Below, in pieces: positions 1 through 10,000 of a DNA stretch of 64,000 nucleotides. The notes beneath the pieces are model-generated. The model searched no databases. It was not told the origin of the DNA and saw only the letters and a list, made by a program, of their open reading frames with translations. The stretch's first letter is position 1, and each line of letters starts with the position of its first letter. Source of the stretch: Neorhodopirellula lusitana (GTDB lineage: Bacteria > Planctomycetota > Planctomycetia > Pirellulales > Pirellulaceae). The stretch spans positions 1-64,000 of the forward strand of contig NZ_FXUG01000018.1 in assembly GCF_900182915.1 (NCBI RefSeq). Direction: 5' to 3'. The position numbers were made by a program, and so were the translations under genes.

Positions 1-61
<61 letters not shown>

Positions 62-701
62 TGTATTGCATCACAGCCTCTTCCGAAGAAGAAGCCGGGA
101 AATTCAAAGTTAAAACCGATGGTTGATTCTGCTCTGGAGCCTCGGTAAAGACTCCAGCGATTCGCCATTTCTCGCTTCAATAAAGAAGCTAAAACGACCT
201 CGCAACTATCTGAACTCAACAGAAGTTCTATCACCAAATTGTCAAATATCGATTCAGCAACGCAACAACCTTGAAGGCTGAACGCTGCCGGGTCTCGCAG
301 TATTGCGAAGTGCCCTTCGGACGTCAACCGGTGTTTCCGATTTTTGTTCGAAGGACTGAAAGTCACTTGAAAGTGTCTTTCCATCTCTCCTCGCCCGTTG
401 AGATGTCTTGGCGACTTCTCGTCAGCGAGGAGGGGGGAAAGATAGAAACAGTCCTCGGCCCTCGCAAGGGCCAATGGTTAATATTCTGGTAATTGTTTTG
501 GAAGACTTCCCCTATCGCGTTCCAACTAGGCAGTCTGCGCAAGTTTCCCAGGCGATTTCCAGGCGATTGAGGTTCCCAGATCGGGAGAAGGTCCGGTTGT
601 AACGAGGCACCCCCTCCTATCAACGGTGTTCGATTGTTCCATCCGATAACCGAAGCAGGCCCTGTTTGAGTCTCTGTCTTCTTGTTTTGCGAACTGATCG
701 A
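62..701 (-). promoter_or_regulatory. Upstream/leader region of the 16S gene, no coding gene seen
   Basis: About 640 bases separate the 16S 5' end from the start of the AAA ATPase gene on the other strand. I see no convincing gene here. On the minus strand a perfect TTGACA hexamer lies at 240-245, but no good -10 element sits at the usual spacing, so it is only a candidate promoter element. Two small stems lie between it and the 16S start: CTGGAG/CTCCAG at 134-157 and GCTTC/GAAGC at 174-189. They could belong to the rRNA leader. The right half, about 500-700, must also contain the promoter of the ATPase gene. Confidence 0.4.
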
Positions 702-2360
702 ATGCCCAACACACCAGCCCGTGGTCCCATCAACCAAGCGTCGGCCAGTAATCCTGACAAGGGCGATGCAGTGGACAGCCAATTGGATGCTTTGATCAGC
801 CGGATTCAGTCACTGAGCGGCGACACGCCTGCGGCCGACTCGTCAAGACAGCAAGCAACGGGTCCCGGAGGTGGTGCCCCCACAACCGTTCCCCCTCGGC
901 CTGCCCCTGGTCAGCCCGCGAATGCCACGCCCAACCCAGTAGCTCAAAGAAATCCAGCCCAAGCACCCGCGACGCCAAAGCCAGGCGTCCCGGGAACACC
1001 GAGTCCCGCCCCTCTTCCCAACCCAAACCCAGCGGCACCCGAAGCAACATCACTACGCCAGCGACCTCCTGTTCCGGCCGGCTATCAACCCAATCGCGAT
1101 GAACCTTGGCGTCCATGTGAACCAGTTAGCCTTCAAGAAAGCCGGATTAGCGAAACACTGCTGGAGGCGATTATTTTCCGCTATGTCCTAAACGCCGGCG
1201 AGGCGGAAGGCCGAAGAATCGCCGACCAAGTCCAACTTCCCTTCCGGTTGATTGAGCCGATCTTGGAGCGAATGAAGAAGGACCAACAAGTTGGCTACAA
1301 AAGTTCCACCGCGACAAACGATTATGTCTACGTGCTAACGGAAGCTGGTCGCGCGATCGCCCGGAACCACCTCAACGATTCAACCTACTATGGCAGTTGC
1401 CCGGTCCGACTGCCCGACTACATCAGCAGCATCAAGAGTCAGAGCATCGAGGGTCAATTCCCCAAACGCAAAGACCTGTTACATGCTTTCAGCGATCTAC
1501 TAATCAACCCGAAAATGCTCGAACGACTCGGGCCAGCTATCGCCAGTGGCCGAGGCATGTTCTTGTTTGGGTTCCCTGGGAACGGCAAAACGTCCATTGC
1601 CGAACGGGTCACAGGAGCCTTTGGAAAGTACATTTGGATCCCACGATCGGTCGACATCGATGGCGACATCCTGCGTGTGTTTGACCCCATGAACCATGTC
1701 GTCAGCATGCCTCAAGCTTCCACGGGACTACTCGATTCGGGCAGTTTCGACAAACGCTGGGTTCGCATCGAACGCCCCACCATCATTGCCGGTGGTGAGC
1801 TGACGATGGAGATGCTGGAAGTGATGAACAACACGACTAGCAACATCAGTGAAGCACCGCTGCAAATGAAAAGCAATTGCGGGACACTGGTGATTGATGA
1901 CTTCGGAAGACAAAAGATGTCCGTCGATCAATTACTCAATCGCTGGATCGTGCCACTGGAAAAACGCTACGACTTCTTGAACATGGCCAGCGGCAAAAAG
2001 ATCCAAGTCCCGTTTGACCAACTGGTGATTTTCAGCACAAACCTGGAGCCGAAAGACCTGGTTGATGACGCCTTCTTGCGCCGGATTCCTTATAAAATCG
2101 AAGTTGAGAATCCGCCGGAAGAAGACTTCCGAAAACTATTCGAAATCATGTGTAAGGTCACCAAAATTCCTTATAACTTCGAAGCGATCGACTATCTGAT
2201 CAAGACCCATTACCTGCCTGTTGATCGACCGTTTCGCAATTGCCAACCACGTGACTTGTTGCTGCAAGTTCGCAATTTCTGCCTCTACAATGACCTCGAA
2301 GTGGAACTCAAAAAGGAGTACTTCGACTTCGCTTGCGACAACTATTTCTCCGTGATGTAA
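702..2360 (+). CDS. AAA-type ATPase with proline-rich N-terminus and winged-helix-like domain
   Basis: This cytoplasmic ATPase of about 552 residues has a low-complexity Pro/Ala-rich N-terminus (about residues 30-135). A helical stretch resembling a winged helix follows (about 155-235), then an AAA core. The Walker A motif is GFPGNGKTS near residue 290 and the Walker B motif is LVIDDFG near 396. A sensor-1-like FSTNLEP and an arginine pair (FLRRIPYK) follow. The ATG at 702 is preferred over an in-frame ATG 12 codons upstream because the upstream segment has no protein-like character. The core resembles MoxR/RuvB-like AAA proteins, but the substrate cannot be deduced. It stands alone, divergent from the 16S gene and convergent with folA. 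Confidence 0.85.
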   Translation: MPNTPARGPINQASASNPDKGDAVDSQLDALISRIQSLSGDTPAADSSRQQATGPGGGAPTTVPPRPAPGQPANATPNPVAQRNPAQAPATPKPGVPGTPSPAPLPNPNPAAPEATSLRQRPPVPAGYQPNRDEPWRPCEPVSLQESRISETLLEAIIFRYVLNAGEAEGRRIADQVQLPFRLIEPILERMKKDQQVGYKSSTATNDYVYVLTEAGRAIARNHLNDSTYYGSCPVRLPDYISSIKSQSIEGQFPKRKDLLHAFSDLLINPKMLERLGPAIASGRGMFLFGFPGNGKTSIAERVTGAFGKYIWIPRSVDIDGDILRVFDPMNHVVSMPQASTGLLDSGSFDKRWVRIERPTIIAGGELTMEMLEVMNNTTSNISEAPLQMKSNCGTLVIDDFGRQKMSVDQLLNRWIVPLEKRYDFLNMASGKKIQVPFDQLVIFSTNLEPKDLVDDAFLRRIPYKIEVENPPEEDFRKLFEIMCKVTKIPYNFEAIDYLIKTHYLPVDRPFRNCQPRDLLLQVRNFCLYNDLEVELKKEYFDFACDNYFSVM

Positions 2361-2440
2361 GACGGCGGAGAAGCCATGCGATCGGCCAGACAGGCGTATT
2401 GCGGCGTGCCAGCAACCTTCGGAATGGGCTGCTGAGGCCG

Positions 2441-2920
2441 CTAGTTTTTGCGGCGCATGCGCAACCAATCGGTCGGGTAGTCATCTTTCGCGGTCATCGG
2501 AATGCTAGTTTGCGAGGTCGTCGTGAATTCCGATAACGGCAGGTCCACCTTGGTATCGCCTGGGACACTGGCCCACACCCGAGTCCACCAAAGTTGCTGA
2601 CACTTGGGGAGCCACTGGCGATAAATTTCGCCACCACCGACGATGAAGATGTCTTCGTTTTCGGCTGCCCGATCAATGTCACTGGGATCCGTGATGGTCT
2701 TCACACCGGGCACTGACCAATCTGCATTCCGGGTCAGAACCCAGGTCTCCCGTCCGGGAAGCGGCCTACCGATGGACTCAAATGTCTTGCGTCCCATGAC
2801 CAGCTTGCCGCCCATCGTCAGCTTTTTGAATCGCTTCAAATCGGTCGACAAACGCCAGGGCATCGACTGGTCCAAGCCGATCACACCATCGGGTGTGGAG
2901 GCAACAATGGCGATTAACAT
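2441..2920 (-). CDS. folA: Dihydrofolate reductase
   Basis: This 159-residue protein has the full length of bacterial chromosomal dihydrofolate reductase, which reduces dihydrofolate to tetrahydrofolate with NADPH. Visible family signatures are the N-terminal IAIVASTPDGVIG, the MPW-x-L-x-x-DL-x-x-FK segment with the active-site Asp, the cofactor-binding GRKTFESIGRPLPGR stretch and IFIVGGGEIY near residue 95. It is the last of three minus-strand genes (ruvX, C25 peptidase, folA). A 316-base gap with a short tandem repeat precedes it, so it may have its own promoter. Confidence 0.96.
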   Translation of the reverse strand: MLIAIVASTPDGVIGLDQSMPWRLSTDLKRFKKLTMGGKLVMGRKTFESIGRPLPGRETWVLTRNADWSVPGVKTITDPSDIDRAAENEDIFIVGGGEIYRQWLPKCQQLWWTRVWASVPGDTKVDLPLSEFTTTSQTSIPMTAKDDYPTDWLRMRRKN

Positions 2921-3126
2921 GCGATTCCCTGGGTAAATGCCAGCCGTTGGGTTGGCAGCGAAATGTGCGATGCCGGTCCGTCAGGGTACCGTGCCCCTGC
3001 AAAACCGTGCACCCGTGAATCAAGACTGCCACGATACAGTCCACCTGACAATTCACCCCACCTGCTCGACTGATGCAGTAGTTTGGTTTGCGGTCCCCTG
3101 ACCCGACCGGAGACGATATTCCGGCC

Positions 3127-3158
3127 CCTGCAAGCCTGCAAGCCTGCAAGCCTGCAAG
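3127..3158. repeat. Four perfect tandem copies of an 8-bp unit (CCTGCAAG)
   Basis: CCTGCAAG is repeated four times head to tail without a mismatch, in the 316-base gap between the C25 peptidase stop and the folA start. On the minus strand, in which both neighbours are read, the unit is CTTGCAGG. The unit length is not a multiple of three and no gene crosses it. The rest of the gap (2921-3236) shows no gene. Confidence 0.9.
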
Positions 3159-3236
3159 ACACACACAACTTCAGCCCGACAGCCAAGACTTCTATCAAGA
3201 GGGGAGACCTAAGACTCTCGCGATCGCTTCGAACGA

Positions 3237-5063
3237 CTACTTCGCCAACGATCGGTGAATCAGCTGACGCTTCGCGGCGGTCGCCCATTGGTCGCGGCCT
3301 TGGACGAAAGCACGGACGACCACGGAACCGTTGAAGTCAGCAGGCAATTGCAATGACGCGGTTGCCACCTCATCGGATTGAATCGGCATCATGACCTCCG
3401 TCAACGTACAACCGTGCGGGTCATGATCCGTCGTCAACTCGCCCGCACGTTGTTTGTCACTTGCAAGCGAAACCTGTGCGTGCGAAACCTGATTCAGGGG
3501 TCGATCGATCCACACTCTCGCTGTTCCAGCAATGGGGCTCGCGATCTCGACATCGATTTGACGCGTGGCATCCGGATTGCCTGCAACACCGTCAACGAGC
3601 TTCTGCACGTGGGGTGTCATCTCGAGAGCCACAGGCTGAAACAACCTGAGTGTTGGATCACCCATCAGTTGGTACAGTGCGGCGTGCTCGACTCGCTCGT
3701 CTCCCAGATCACTGCCAGCTGGCGAAATCAGTGTCGCCACTCCGTCAACGATTGTCTGAGTTGTCGAACCGGCCTGTCCGGATTGGAGGTGCTGATGGGT
3801 GCGTAAAATCGCATCGCCCAATCGCGGATTCACATTAGGCAGTCCGACAGTTGAATTGGGCATCGGCTGATAAACGGACTCCAGTAAACTCAAACCAAAT
3901 CTCGCGTTACCGTAAGGCATCGTCAGCCGACTGGCCGCCAACACCGCGATCGGGCCACCCGGCGTCAACAACATCTGTTCAGCAAGGCTGCCACTGGCCG
4001 CATCAAAAGCACCGGTATAACACGCCAACAACACCGCAATTGAGGCTCGCGAAGGCACAGCATCAAGCTGAGAAACGGACTGGTTGTTCAGCAATGAGCG
4101 AACTTGCCAGTCGCTTCCCTTCCCATTCAGCCCCGCCGAATCGCCTCCCGAACGCTCCAATAAGTCCAACCGGTCGACGCTGCCGTGCCCCGCATAGATC
4201 CAAAATCTCGCGCCGCTGCGATACCGACGTAAGACACAATCAGCAAACGGTTCACCCACCGGACAAAACAAATGCCCAGGACTTGCGTAGGCAATCTGTG
4301 GCTTGGCATCGGGCGGCAAAGCACTGGTCAGAACCGTCCGTGTGACCGTTTCGATTGCACCATCGACGACTGCTCCAAAACCACCCACGCCAGCGGTTAA
4401 CTGAAGATTCTGACGCCACCGACCAAAGTCAGTCGAAACTTCATATGCGATCAGCCTGTCGACCATTGCCGATAGCTGCGTTGAATTCAAAACCGGTATT
4501 CGCCCGACAGCCGCATCACTGCGACCGTCCGAATCCAGATCGCCGTAGGGCGCGTCGCTCGGAAAAGTTGGCGTTGAGCCATACTTCTCGGTGACCCGTG
4601 AAGCTAAATAGAACGTCGGAATCCGCAACTCATCCATCGCCATCCGGCTCGGATCCTGACTGCTGACTGCAGTCCGAGTCCCCACCGCGGGTGCATCGCC
4701 GACAAGCACGACGTACCGGGTTGATGGACCGGCAACATCACGAATGCCCGCCGCAGTTTGCCTCGCGGTGCCCGCATTCGAACAAAACGCGACACTCAGC
4801 CCCTGCCCCGTTCGTAGCTGAACCCAGGGCTGCAATTCATCCCGCAGACTGTCGTGACAAACCACAACCACGTCCGATTCATTCGCCACCGAGGCGTTTG
4901 AGATGGCAAACCATGCGATCCAGAACGCGAAGACACAAAAACCAACACGCCCCCCAATGGCTGAGGCGTCACGACAAGCTCTCGGCCTCCAACACTGATG
5001 CTGGACTGCCGCGTCTGGAAGCGGGCGGAAGCCTGGACTCCAACGTTGATCACGTTTGTTCAT
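3237..5063 (-). CDS. Gingipain-like C25 family cysteine peptidase, exported
   Basis: This 608-residue protein has a basic N-terminus and a hydrophobic segment (about residues 40-58) that looks like a signal sequence or anchor, so an exported or membrane-anchored enzyme is likely. The C25 fold is shown by YVVLVGDAPA, the DLDSDGRSDAAVGRIPV segment, the catalytic histidine context IYAGHGSVDRLD near residue 291 and the catalytic cysteine context VLLACYTGAFD near 348. The C-terminal 120 residues look like a beta-sandwich domain. Substrate specificity is unknown. It starts 3 bases after the ruvX stop, so the two are probably co-transcribed despite no obvious functional link. The predicted start is an ATG, although the first 40 residues are unusually Arg/Cys-rich and a later start is possible. 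Confidence 0.85.
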   Translation of the reverse strand: MNKRDQRWSPGFRPLPDAAVQHQCWRPRACRDASAIGGRVGFCVFAFWIAWFAISNASVANESDVVVVCHDSLRDELQPWVQLRTGQGLSVAFCSNAGTARQTAAGIRDVAGPSTRYVVLVGDAPAVGTRTAVSSQDPSRMAMDELRIPTFYLASRVTEKYGSTPTFPSDAPYGDLDSDGRSDAAVGRIPVLNSTQLSAMVDRLIAYEVSTDFGRWRQNLQLTAGVGGFGAVVDGAIETVTRTVLTSALPPDAKPQIAYASPGHLFCPVGEPFADCVLRRYRSGARFWIYAGHGSVDRLDLLERSGGDSAGLNGKGSDWQVRSLLNNQSVSQLDAVPSRASIAVLLACYTGAFDAASGSLAEQMLLTPGGPIAVLAASRLTMPYGNARFGLSLLESVYQPMPNSTVGLPNVNPRLGDAILRTHQHLQSGQAGSTTQTIVDGVATLISPAGSDLGDERVEHAALYQLMGDPTLRLFQPVALEMTPHVQKLVDGVAGNPDATRQIDVEIASPIAGTARVWIDRPLNQVSHAQVSLASDKQRAGELTTDHDPHGCTLTEVMMPIQSDEVATASLQLPADFNGSVVVRAFVQGRDQWATAAKRQLIHRSLAK

Positions 5064-5066
5064 GCC

Positions 5067-5603
5067 TTAATCCGTTAATGACTCGTTCGTTGATTCCTTG
5101 GCGGGCTCGTCAGCCGCTACGCCAGCGATCTCGTCCCGATAATGACAAGCCTCCATAAACGACTCCAACAAGACCTGTGCCGCGATCGCGTCGATCCGCT
5201 TCTTAGTCTTCTTACGAGTGGTTTTGCTCTGTCGAATGCGTTGATTTGCCGCGACGGTGGTGAACCGTTCATCAAACAACCTTGTCGGTAACTCAGTCAC
5301 CCGCATCAGCCAGCTGGCAAACTTCCTGGCCTGGACACTCTTGTCGCTCTCACCGCCATCACAGTGAATGGGCAAACCCACCACCCAAGCGGACACCCGC
5401 TCTTCCTTGGCAATTTGCCGAAAGTACTCCTCGTCCACTTCGTAACCCCCAGCATCCGGCTGGGTCACTTCATGAACACACAATGGACTGGCCAAAATTC
5501 GATCGGGATCACAAATCGCGATCCCGATACGAACGCTCCCATAGTCCACCGAGGCAATACGTCCTTCGGAGGGGAAAAGATCAGTCGATGACGGTGTATT
5601 CAT
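5067..5603 (-). CDS. ruvX: RuvX/YqgF family putative Holliday junction resolvase / pre-16S rRNA nuclease
   Basis: A cytoplasmic RNase H-fold protein of 178 residues. Motifs in order are ASVDYGSVRIGIAI (first metal-binding Asp), VVGLPIHCDGGES, the LFDERFTT box and KKRIDAIAAQVLLES with the last acidic residue. This is the complete YqgF active-site set. YqgF proteins process the 5' end of pre-16S rRNA in E. coli and have been proposed as Holliday junction resolvases. The N- and C-terminal tails are somewhat longer than in the usual 140-150-residue family members. The ATG at 5603 is chosen over a GTG one codon upstream. It is the first gene of the ruvX-C25 pair. Confidence 0.93.
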   Translation of the reverse strand: MNTPSSTDLFPSEGRIASVDYGSVRIGIAICDPDRILASPLCVHEVTQPDAGGYEVDEEYFRQIAKEERVSAWVVGLPIHCDGGESDKSVQARKFASWLMRVTELPTRLFDERFTTVAANQRIRQSKTTRKKTKKRIDAIAAQVLLESFMEACHYRDEIAGVAADEPAKESTNESLTD

Positions 5604-5606
5604 CAC

Positions 5607-5892
5607 CTCGTTTTAGCACAACATCACGACGGACACTAACGGCAATTCGATCCGTGGATTCCCGGGTGGTTCGTGGCCACCCCCGAACGAAAGAAACGGC
5701 CATCAATGGCAGCGAATCCCATCTCTTTGGAAAACAATTCTTGTTCGCAGACTAAGAAATTTCGGTTTCAATCGTCGTATCTGTTAGAACCGAATATTTG
5801 ACGGTTTCGTGTGCCAATCGACGTCACTCGCCAATCGGAACCGTCAACTCTCCTCTTTTCCCTCGTCAATCGACTTTCGCCGGAGCCGTGTA
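5607..5892. other. Divergent intergenic region between ruvX and the VWA gene
   Basis: This 286-base gap separates the divergent ruvX and VWA genes and should hold both promoters. It includes an A/T-rich stretch at about 5750-5805. I see no small gene, RNA gene or convincing hexamer pair. Confidence 0.4.
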
Positions 5893-7098
5893 ATGCGTTT
5901 CACCAATTCAGTGGCATCGTGCCTCATTGCCGCACTGTGGGTTACCCCCTCGCTCATCACCGTCACCCAGGCGGATGAAATCACGATCAAAATTGAGACC
6001 AAGGAATCAACATCACCCGACGAAGCAAAATCGTCACCGTTTAGCGGTCAGCGTGCGACCGTGGACGTCGCCATTTTGCTGGACACATCCAGTTCGATGG
6101 ACGGACTAATCAATCAGGCTCGCAGCCAACTATGGAACATCGTGCAAGAGTTCATGAAGGCCAAGAAGGCGGGCAAGACGCCACTGCTGAGAGTCGCCGT
6201 GATGGAGTATGGCAACAGCGGTCTACCCGCGACGGAGGACTACATTCGGCAAGTCGTTCCCATGACCGATGATCTCGACAAGGTTTCCGAGGGACTCTTC
6301 GCACTAAGCACCAACGGCGGCGACGAGTACTGTGGGTCCGTCATCAAAGAATCGCTCAAAAGACTCGATTGGAGTACAGAACCTGGTGGCTACAAGGCAA
6401 TCTTTATCGCCGGCAACGAGCCTTTTGATCAGGGATCCGTCGACTACAAGGCCGCCTGCAAAAACGCGATCCAGCAGGGCGTCGTCGTCAACACAATTCA
6501 CTGCGGTAATCGAAATGCGGGCGTCCGAGGACACTGGAAAGAAGGCGCCGATCTTGCCGAAGGAAAGTTCATGAACATCGACCAGGACGAACGCGTCGTC
6601 CACATCAAAGCGCCGCAGGATAAAATCATTATTGAACTGAATGCCCAGTTGAATAAAACTTATTTGTGGTACGGCAAGGCTGAAAAACGGCAGGCCTACC
6701 AAATGAACCAGGCGAGGCAAGATTCCAACGCCGGCGGGTCGGGTGGTCTGAGTAGCCGAGCCAAAATCAAATCCAGTTCGATCTACCGAAACGTAGGACG
6801 TGATCTTGTCGACACTTTTGAAGAAAGCCAAGACGCGGTCAAGGATCTCGACGAGTCCAAGTTGCCCGAGTCGCTAAAAAGTCTTTCACCGGAACAACGT
6901 GTGGCCGAGATCCAGCGATTATCAAAGCTTCGCACCGAAATCAAGTCAAAGCTCGCCGAGGCCAGCAAGCAGCGAGACGCCTTCGTGCAAGCCGAACAGA
7001 AGAAGCTGGCTGAAAGTTCAGGCGAAACCTTCGGCGATGCCTTCTCCGCCGCAGTGAGCGAACAACTGCAACAAGCTGGTTTTCAACAAAGTCAGTAA
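5893..7098 (+). CDS. Exported VWA-domain protein
   Basis: This protein of about 401 residues starts with a clear signal peptide (basic MRF, a hydrophobic run to about residue 26, then QADE), which decides for the ATG at 5893 over a start 28 codons upstream. A von Willebrand factor A domain follows, with the metal-ion site DTSSSMDG near residues 64-71 and the conserved GGDEYCG context near 146. The C-terminal third is Lys/Glu/Ala-rich and helical, likely a coiled coil. VWA domains bind proteins through a metal ion, so an envelope protein-interaction role is plausible. The last codons overlap the convergent helicase gene by 7 bases. A decayed copy of its 3' end lies at about 15515-15574. Confidence 0.85.
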   Translation: MRFTNSVASCLIAALWVTPSLITVTQADEITIKIETKESTSPDEAKSSPFSGQRATVDVAILLDTSSSMDGLINQARSQLWNIVQEFMKAKKAGKTPLLRVAVMEYGNSGLPATEDYIRQVVPMTDDLDKVSEGLFALSTNGGDEYCGSVIKESLKRLDWSTEPGGYKAIFIAGNEPFDQGSVDYKAACKNAIQQGVVVNTIHCGNRNAGVRGHWKEGADLAEGKFMNIDQDERVVHIKAPQDKIIIELNAQLNKTYLWYGKAEKRQAYQMNQARQDSNAGGSGGLSSRAKIKSSSIYRNVGRDLVDTFEESQDAVKDLDESKLPESLKSLSPEQRVAEIQRLSKLRTEIKSKLAEASKQRDAFVQAEQKKLAESSGETFGDAFSAAVSEQLQQAGFQQSQ

Positions 7099-10000
7099 AC
7101 GCTCGCTCCCAACCGTTTCAGCAATCGTTGTGTTTCGGATTGGGCGTCCAAGTACCAGTCTTTGGCCAGCACGTGCGTGATTTGCCAGCCGAAATCTTCC
7201 AGCAACTGTGGACGCTGCACGTCACGTTCAAAAGGGTCTGATTCACGGTACGAAGCATCGTCCAACAGAATCCCGAGACGATAGGTCTCGTCTTCGCTGC
7301 TACGGACGGCAATGTCGATACGAAAGTGACTTTGGCCCACATTGAGATCAACTTGCCAACCGGCTGCACGCAGCGCAGCGGATACCTGTTCTTTCAAAAC
7401 ACTGTCGCTCACTTCCGAATCAAAGGTCGAACCGACTCGTTGGCGACCGATTCGTGCTAGCAAGCCAGCCGCTTGTTCGCTGCGACGATCCGAGATCGCT
7501 TCCGCATACTGTAAGTAGTCCTGCAACGTCGCAGCGCCATTGTTGTAATCATTCGTGATCGCCCCGTATCGGATGCTGGTCACGATCGCCATGTGGTGCT
7601 TGGCTCGACTGAAGGCAACGTTCAACCGTTTCTCGCCACCACTTCGATTGATGGGTCCAAAGTTCATTCGTATCTTGCCCTGCGGATCAGGTCCGTAGCA
7701 AATACTCATCAAGACGATATCCCGTTCATCACCCTGGATGTTTTCCAGGTTCTTGACCAGCAAGCCAACAAATTGTCCATCGTCTTCTCGGACAAGTTCC
7801 GCATCCAACTTTTCGGCAAAGTCGCGGTCCTGTTCGGCCAAACGCGACAGTGCGGATTCAATTTCCGACTGCTGTGCTTCCGAAAATGCGATCACGCCGA
7901 TCGTGGGATTCTTCGGTAACGATTCAGGGAGTCCGTTGGTTGGGTTGTCCGGATCCGATGATGGCGTTGTACCGCATAACAGTTCACGCACCAGACCAGC
8001 GATATGCTCCGCCTCGCAGCGGTTCTTGCGATTCTCGTAACATCCATTTTCCATGAAATGAAAACTGATCGGTTTTCCACGGAGTCGCTCTTCGGGAACC
8101 GTCAGCAACCGACCGTTGTAAAACCGCCAGTTGGAAAAGCTGATCAGCGATTCGCTGCGACTGCGATAGTGCCAACCGAGCATGGTCGAAGGCAAGTTGC
8201 GATCTGCGAAATCCAGAAAACTGGCCGACGACAAATCATAATGCACGTTGTCACCCTCCTCGTCACGGACTGCAAATTCGTCGTCCTCGTCGTCAGCCGA
8301 TGATTTGCTGGAAAAGAAGTCCGACGGGGGCAATTGCATTTGATCACCCACCACGATGCTCTGGCGTCCGCGACACAATGACGGGACCGCTTCCTCGAGC
8401 GTGACCTGACTCGCTTCATCGAAGATCACTACGTCGACGTCATCGTCCAGCGGTAACGTCTCGGAAACACTCAGAGGGCTCATCAGCCAGACGGGCTTCA
8501 GGTCGACAATCACTTGGCGGGTTTCACCCGACAGCAACTTGCGAATCGGTTTGTATCGCATCTGTTTGCCGAACTCATGTTCCAGCTCTCGTCGTCCCTT
8601 TTGGTAACTCTTTCGCCATCGCTTTTCATCGCGTGATGCCGGTGACACATCGTCCGCTTGTTGAACATGGGCGGCGAAGCGTTCCACGACTTGGTGTAGT
8701 ACTTCGTCACTGTTGGAACGCAACCATTTTCCGTACAGCGAACGGAGTTGTTGAGCGTTTGAATTTCGAGTGCCACCAGAAAACGATTCCGCCGACGGGT
8801 TGCGGCGCAGTTGTCGTTGGTACGTTTCGTCGGCAAGGGTCCGTTCCAATTCGTTATGCGAGACCGGCAACCGACGCAGCGCCCAAGCCAATCGCTCGGG
8901 CATCGGTTGCAACGATTCCAAGACCGTTAAGAATCGTGGAACTTGGTCGAGCGAGTTCTCCATTGTGGCGAGTCGTTGTCCCAGTTCGGGCAGTAACAGA
9001 TCGCTCCATGCGTCGCAAATCGAATCCAGGGATTCTTGCACGCTGGTGAGCTGTTCACGAGCGTCAGCAATCTGCTGGAGCGTGTCGCCCGCGTCCCTGG
9101 ATTGCAGCATGGGTTCGTGAAGTTGTGCCTGCAAATCCGGTTGCTCGGAAAGCATTTTTCGCAGGTCAGTGATACGATCGTTCCACTGCAGCGGGTCGTC
9201 TTCCAGTCCATATTCGTCTTGCAATTTCCGCGTGCGGACGTCCACCGCTCTGGCGTGATCGTGCTCGGTTTGCAGTTGCAGGAGGACGGAAACCCAAGAG
9301 GGACGGATTGCGTGTGCGGTGAAGTCGTAACTTCGGTTCAGGAGTCCACGCAATCGCCACCAACGGGGGCTGAGCAGACTCGTCAATCGTCCTTCACATT
9401 GCTCTGCGATCGACATCGCGATGTCGGTGTCTTCGGCGGATAGCTTTTGACGCCAGTTTTGGTTCACCGTGGAGGACTCGTCTGCGGTGTCGTGCAATCG
9501 TTTCAGATAGCGAAGTTTCTGATTCAACGAACGCGAAGCCTTGCTATTTTTTTCCACCGCAGCCAGCAGATTGGCGCGGGCCAACGGAGCGGCTGCCTCG
9601 GCGTAGGCGATCGCCGACTGAGCGCACTCGAATGATTGCCAAACCGAAGGGGCCAGTCCCAGTGACTCGAACTTTTCTTCCAGTTGACTCAGTGATCGCC
9701 GGGCCGTTGCCAATTCACGAGTGACGCGAGCCAGCGGTTCCGAATCGGAGACCAGATCACAGCGGAGGATCGACAGTGGATGCCGAGCCAGGATGCCATC
9801 GGGCTGAAGCGGTTGCAATCGAGCGGCAACCGAGGCAATCGCGAGTTCGTTATTTCGCCAGTCCACATAGGGTGGCAAACGTTCCCGGTCCAAGGCGGTA
9901 ATCGTGGGTGGTGCCTGCGGGCCGTTGGATGATTCCAACTCCAAACATCGGTCGAGCAACTCCATCAACGAGAGGCCAGCATCGTCGAGTGGCGTGTTCA

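Noticed and set aside
3851-5158. Open frames on the plus strand of up to 164 codons
   Set aside because: Antisense shadows of the C25 peptidase gene, rich in Arg/Pro/His.
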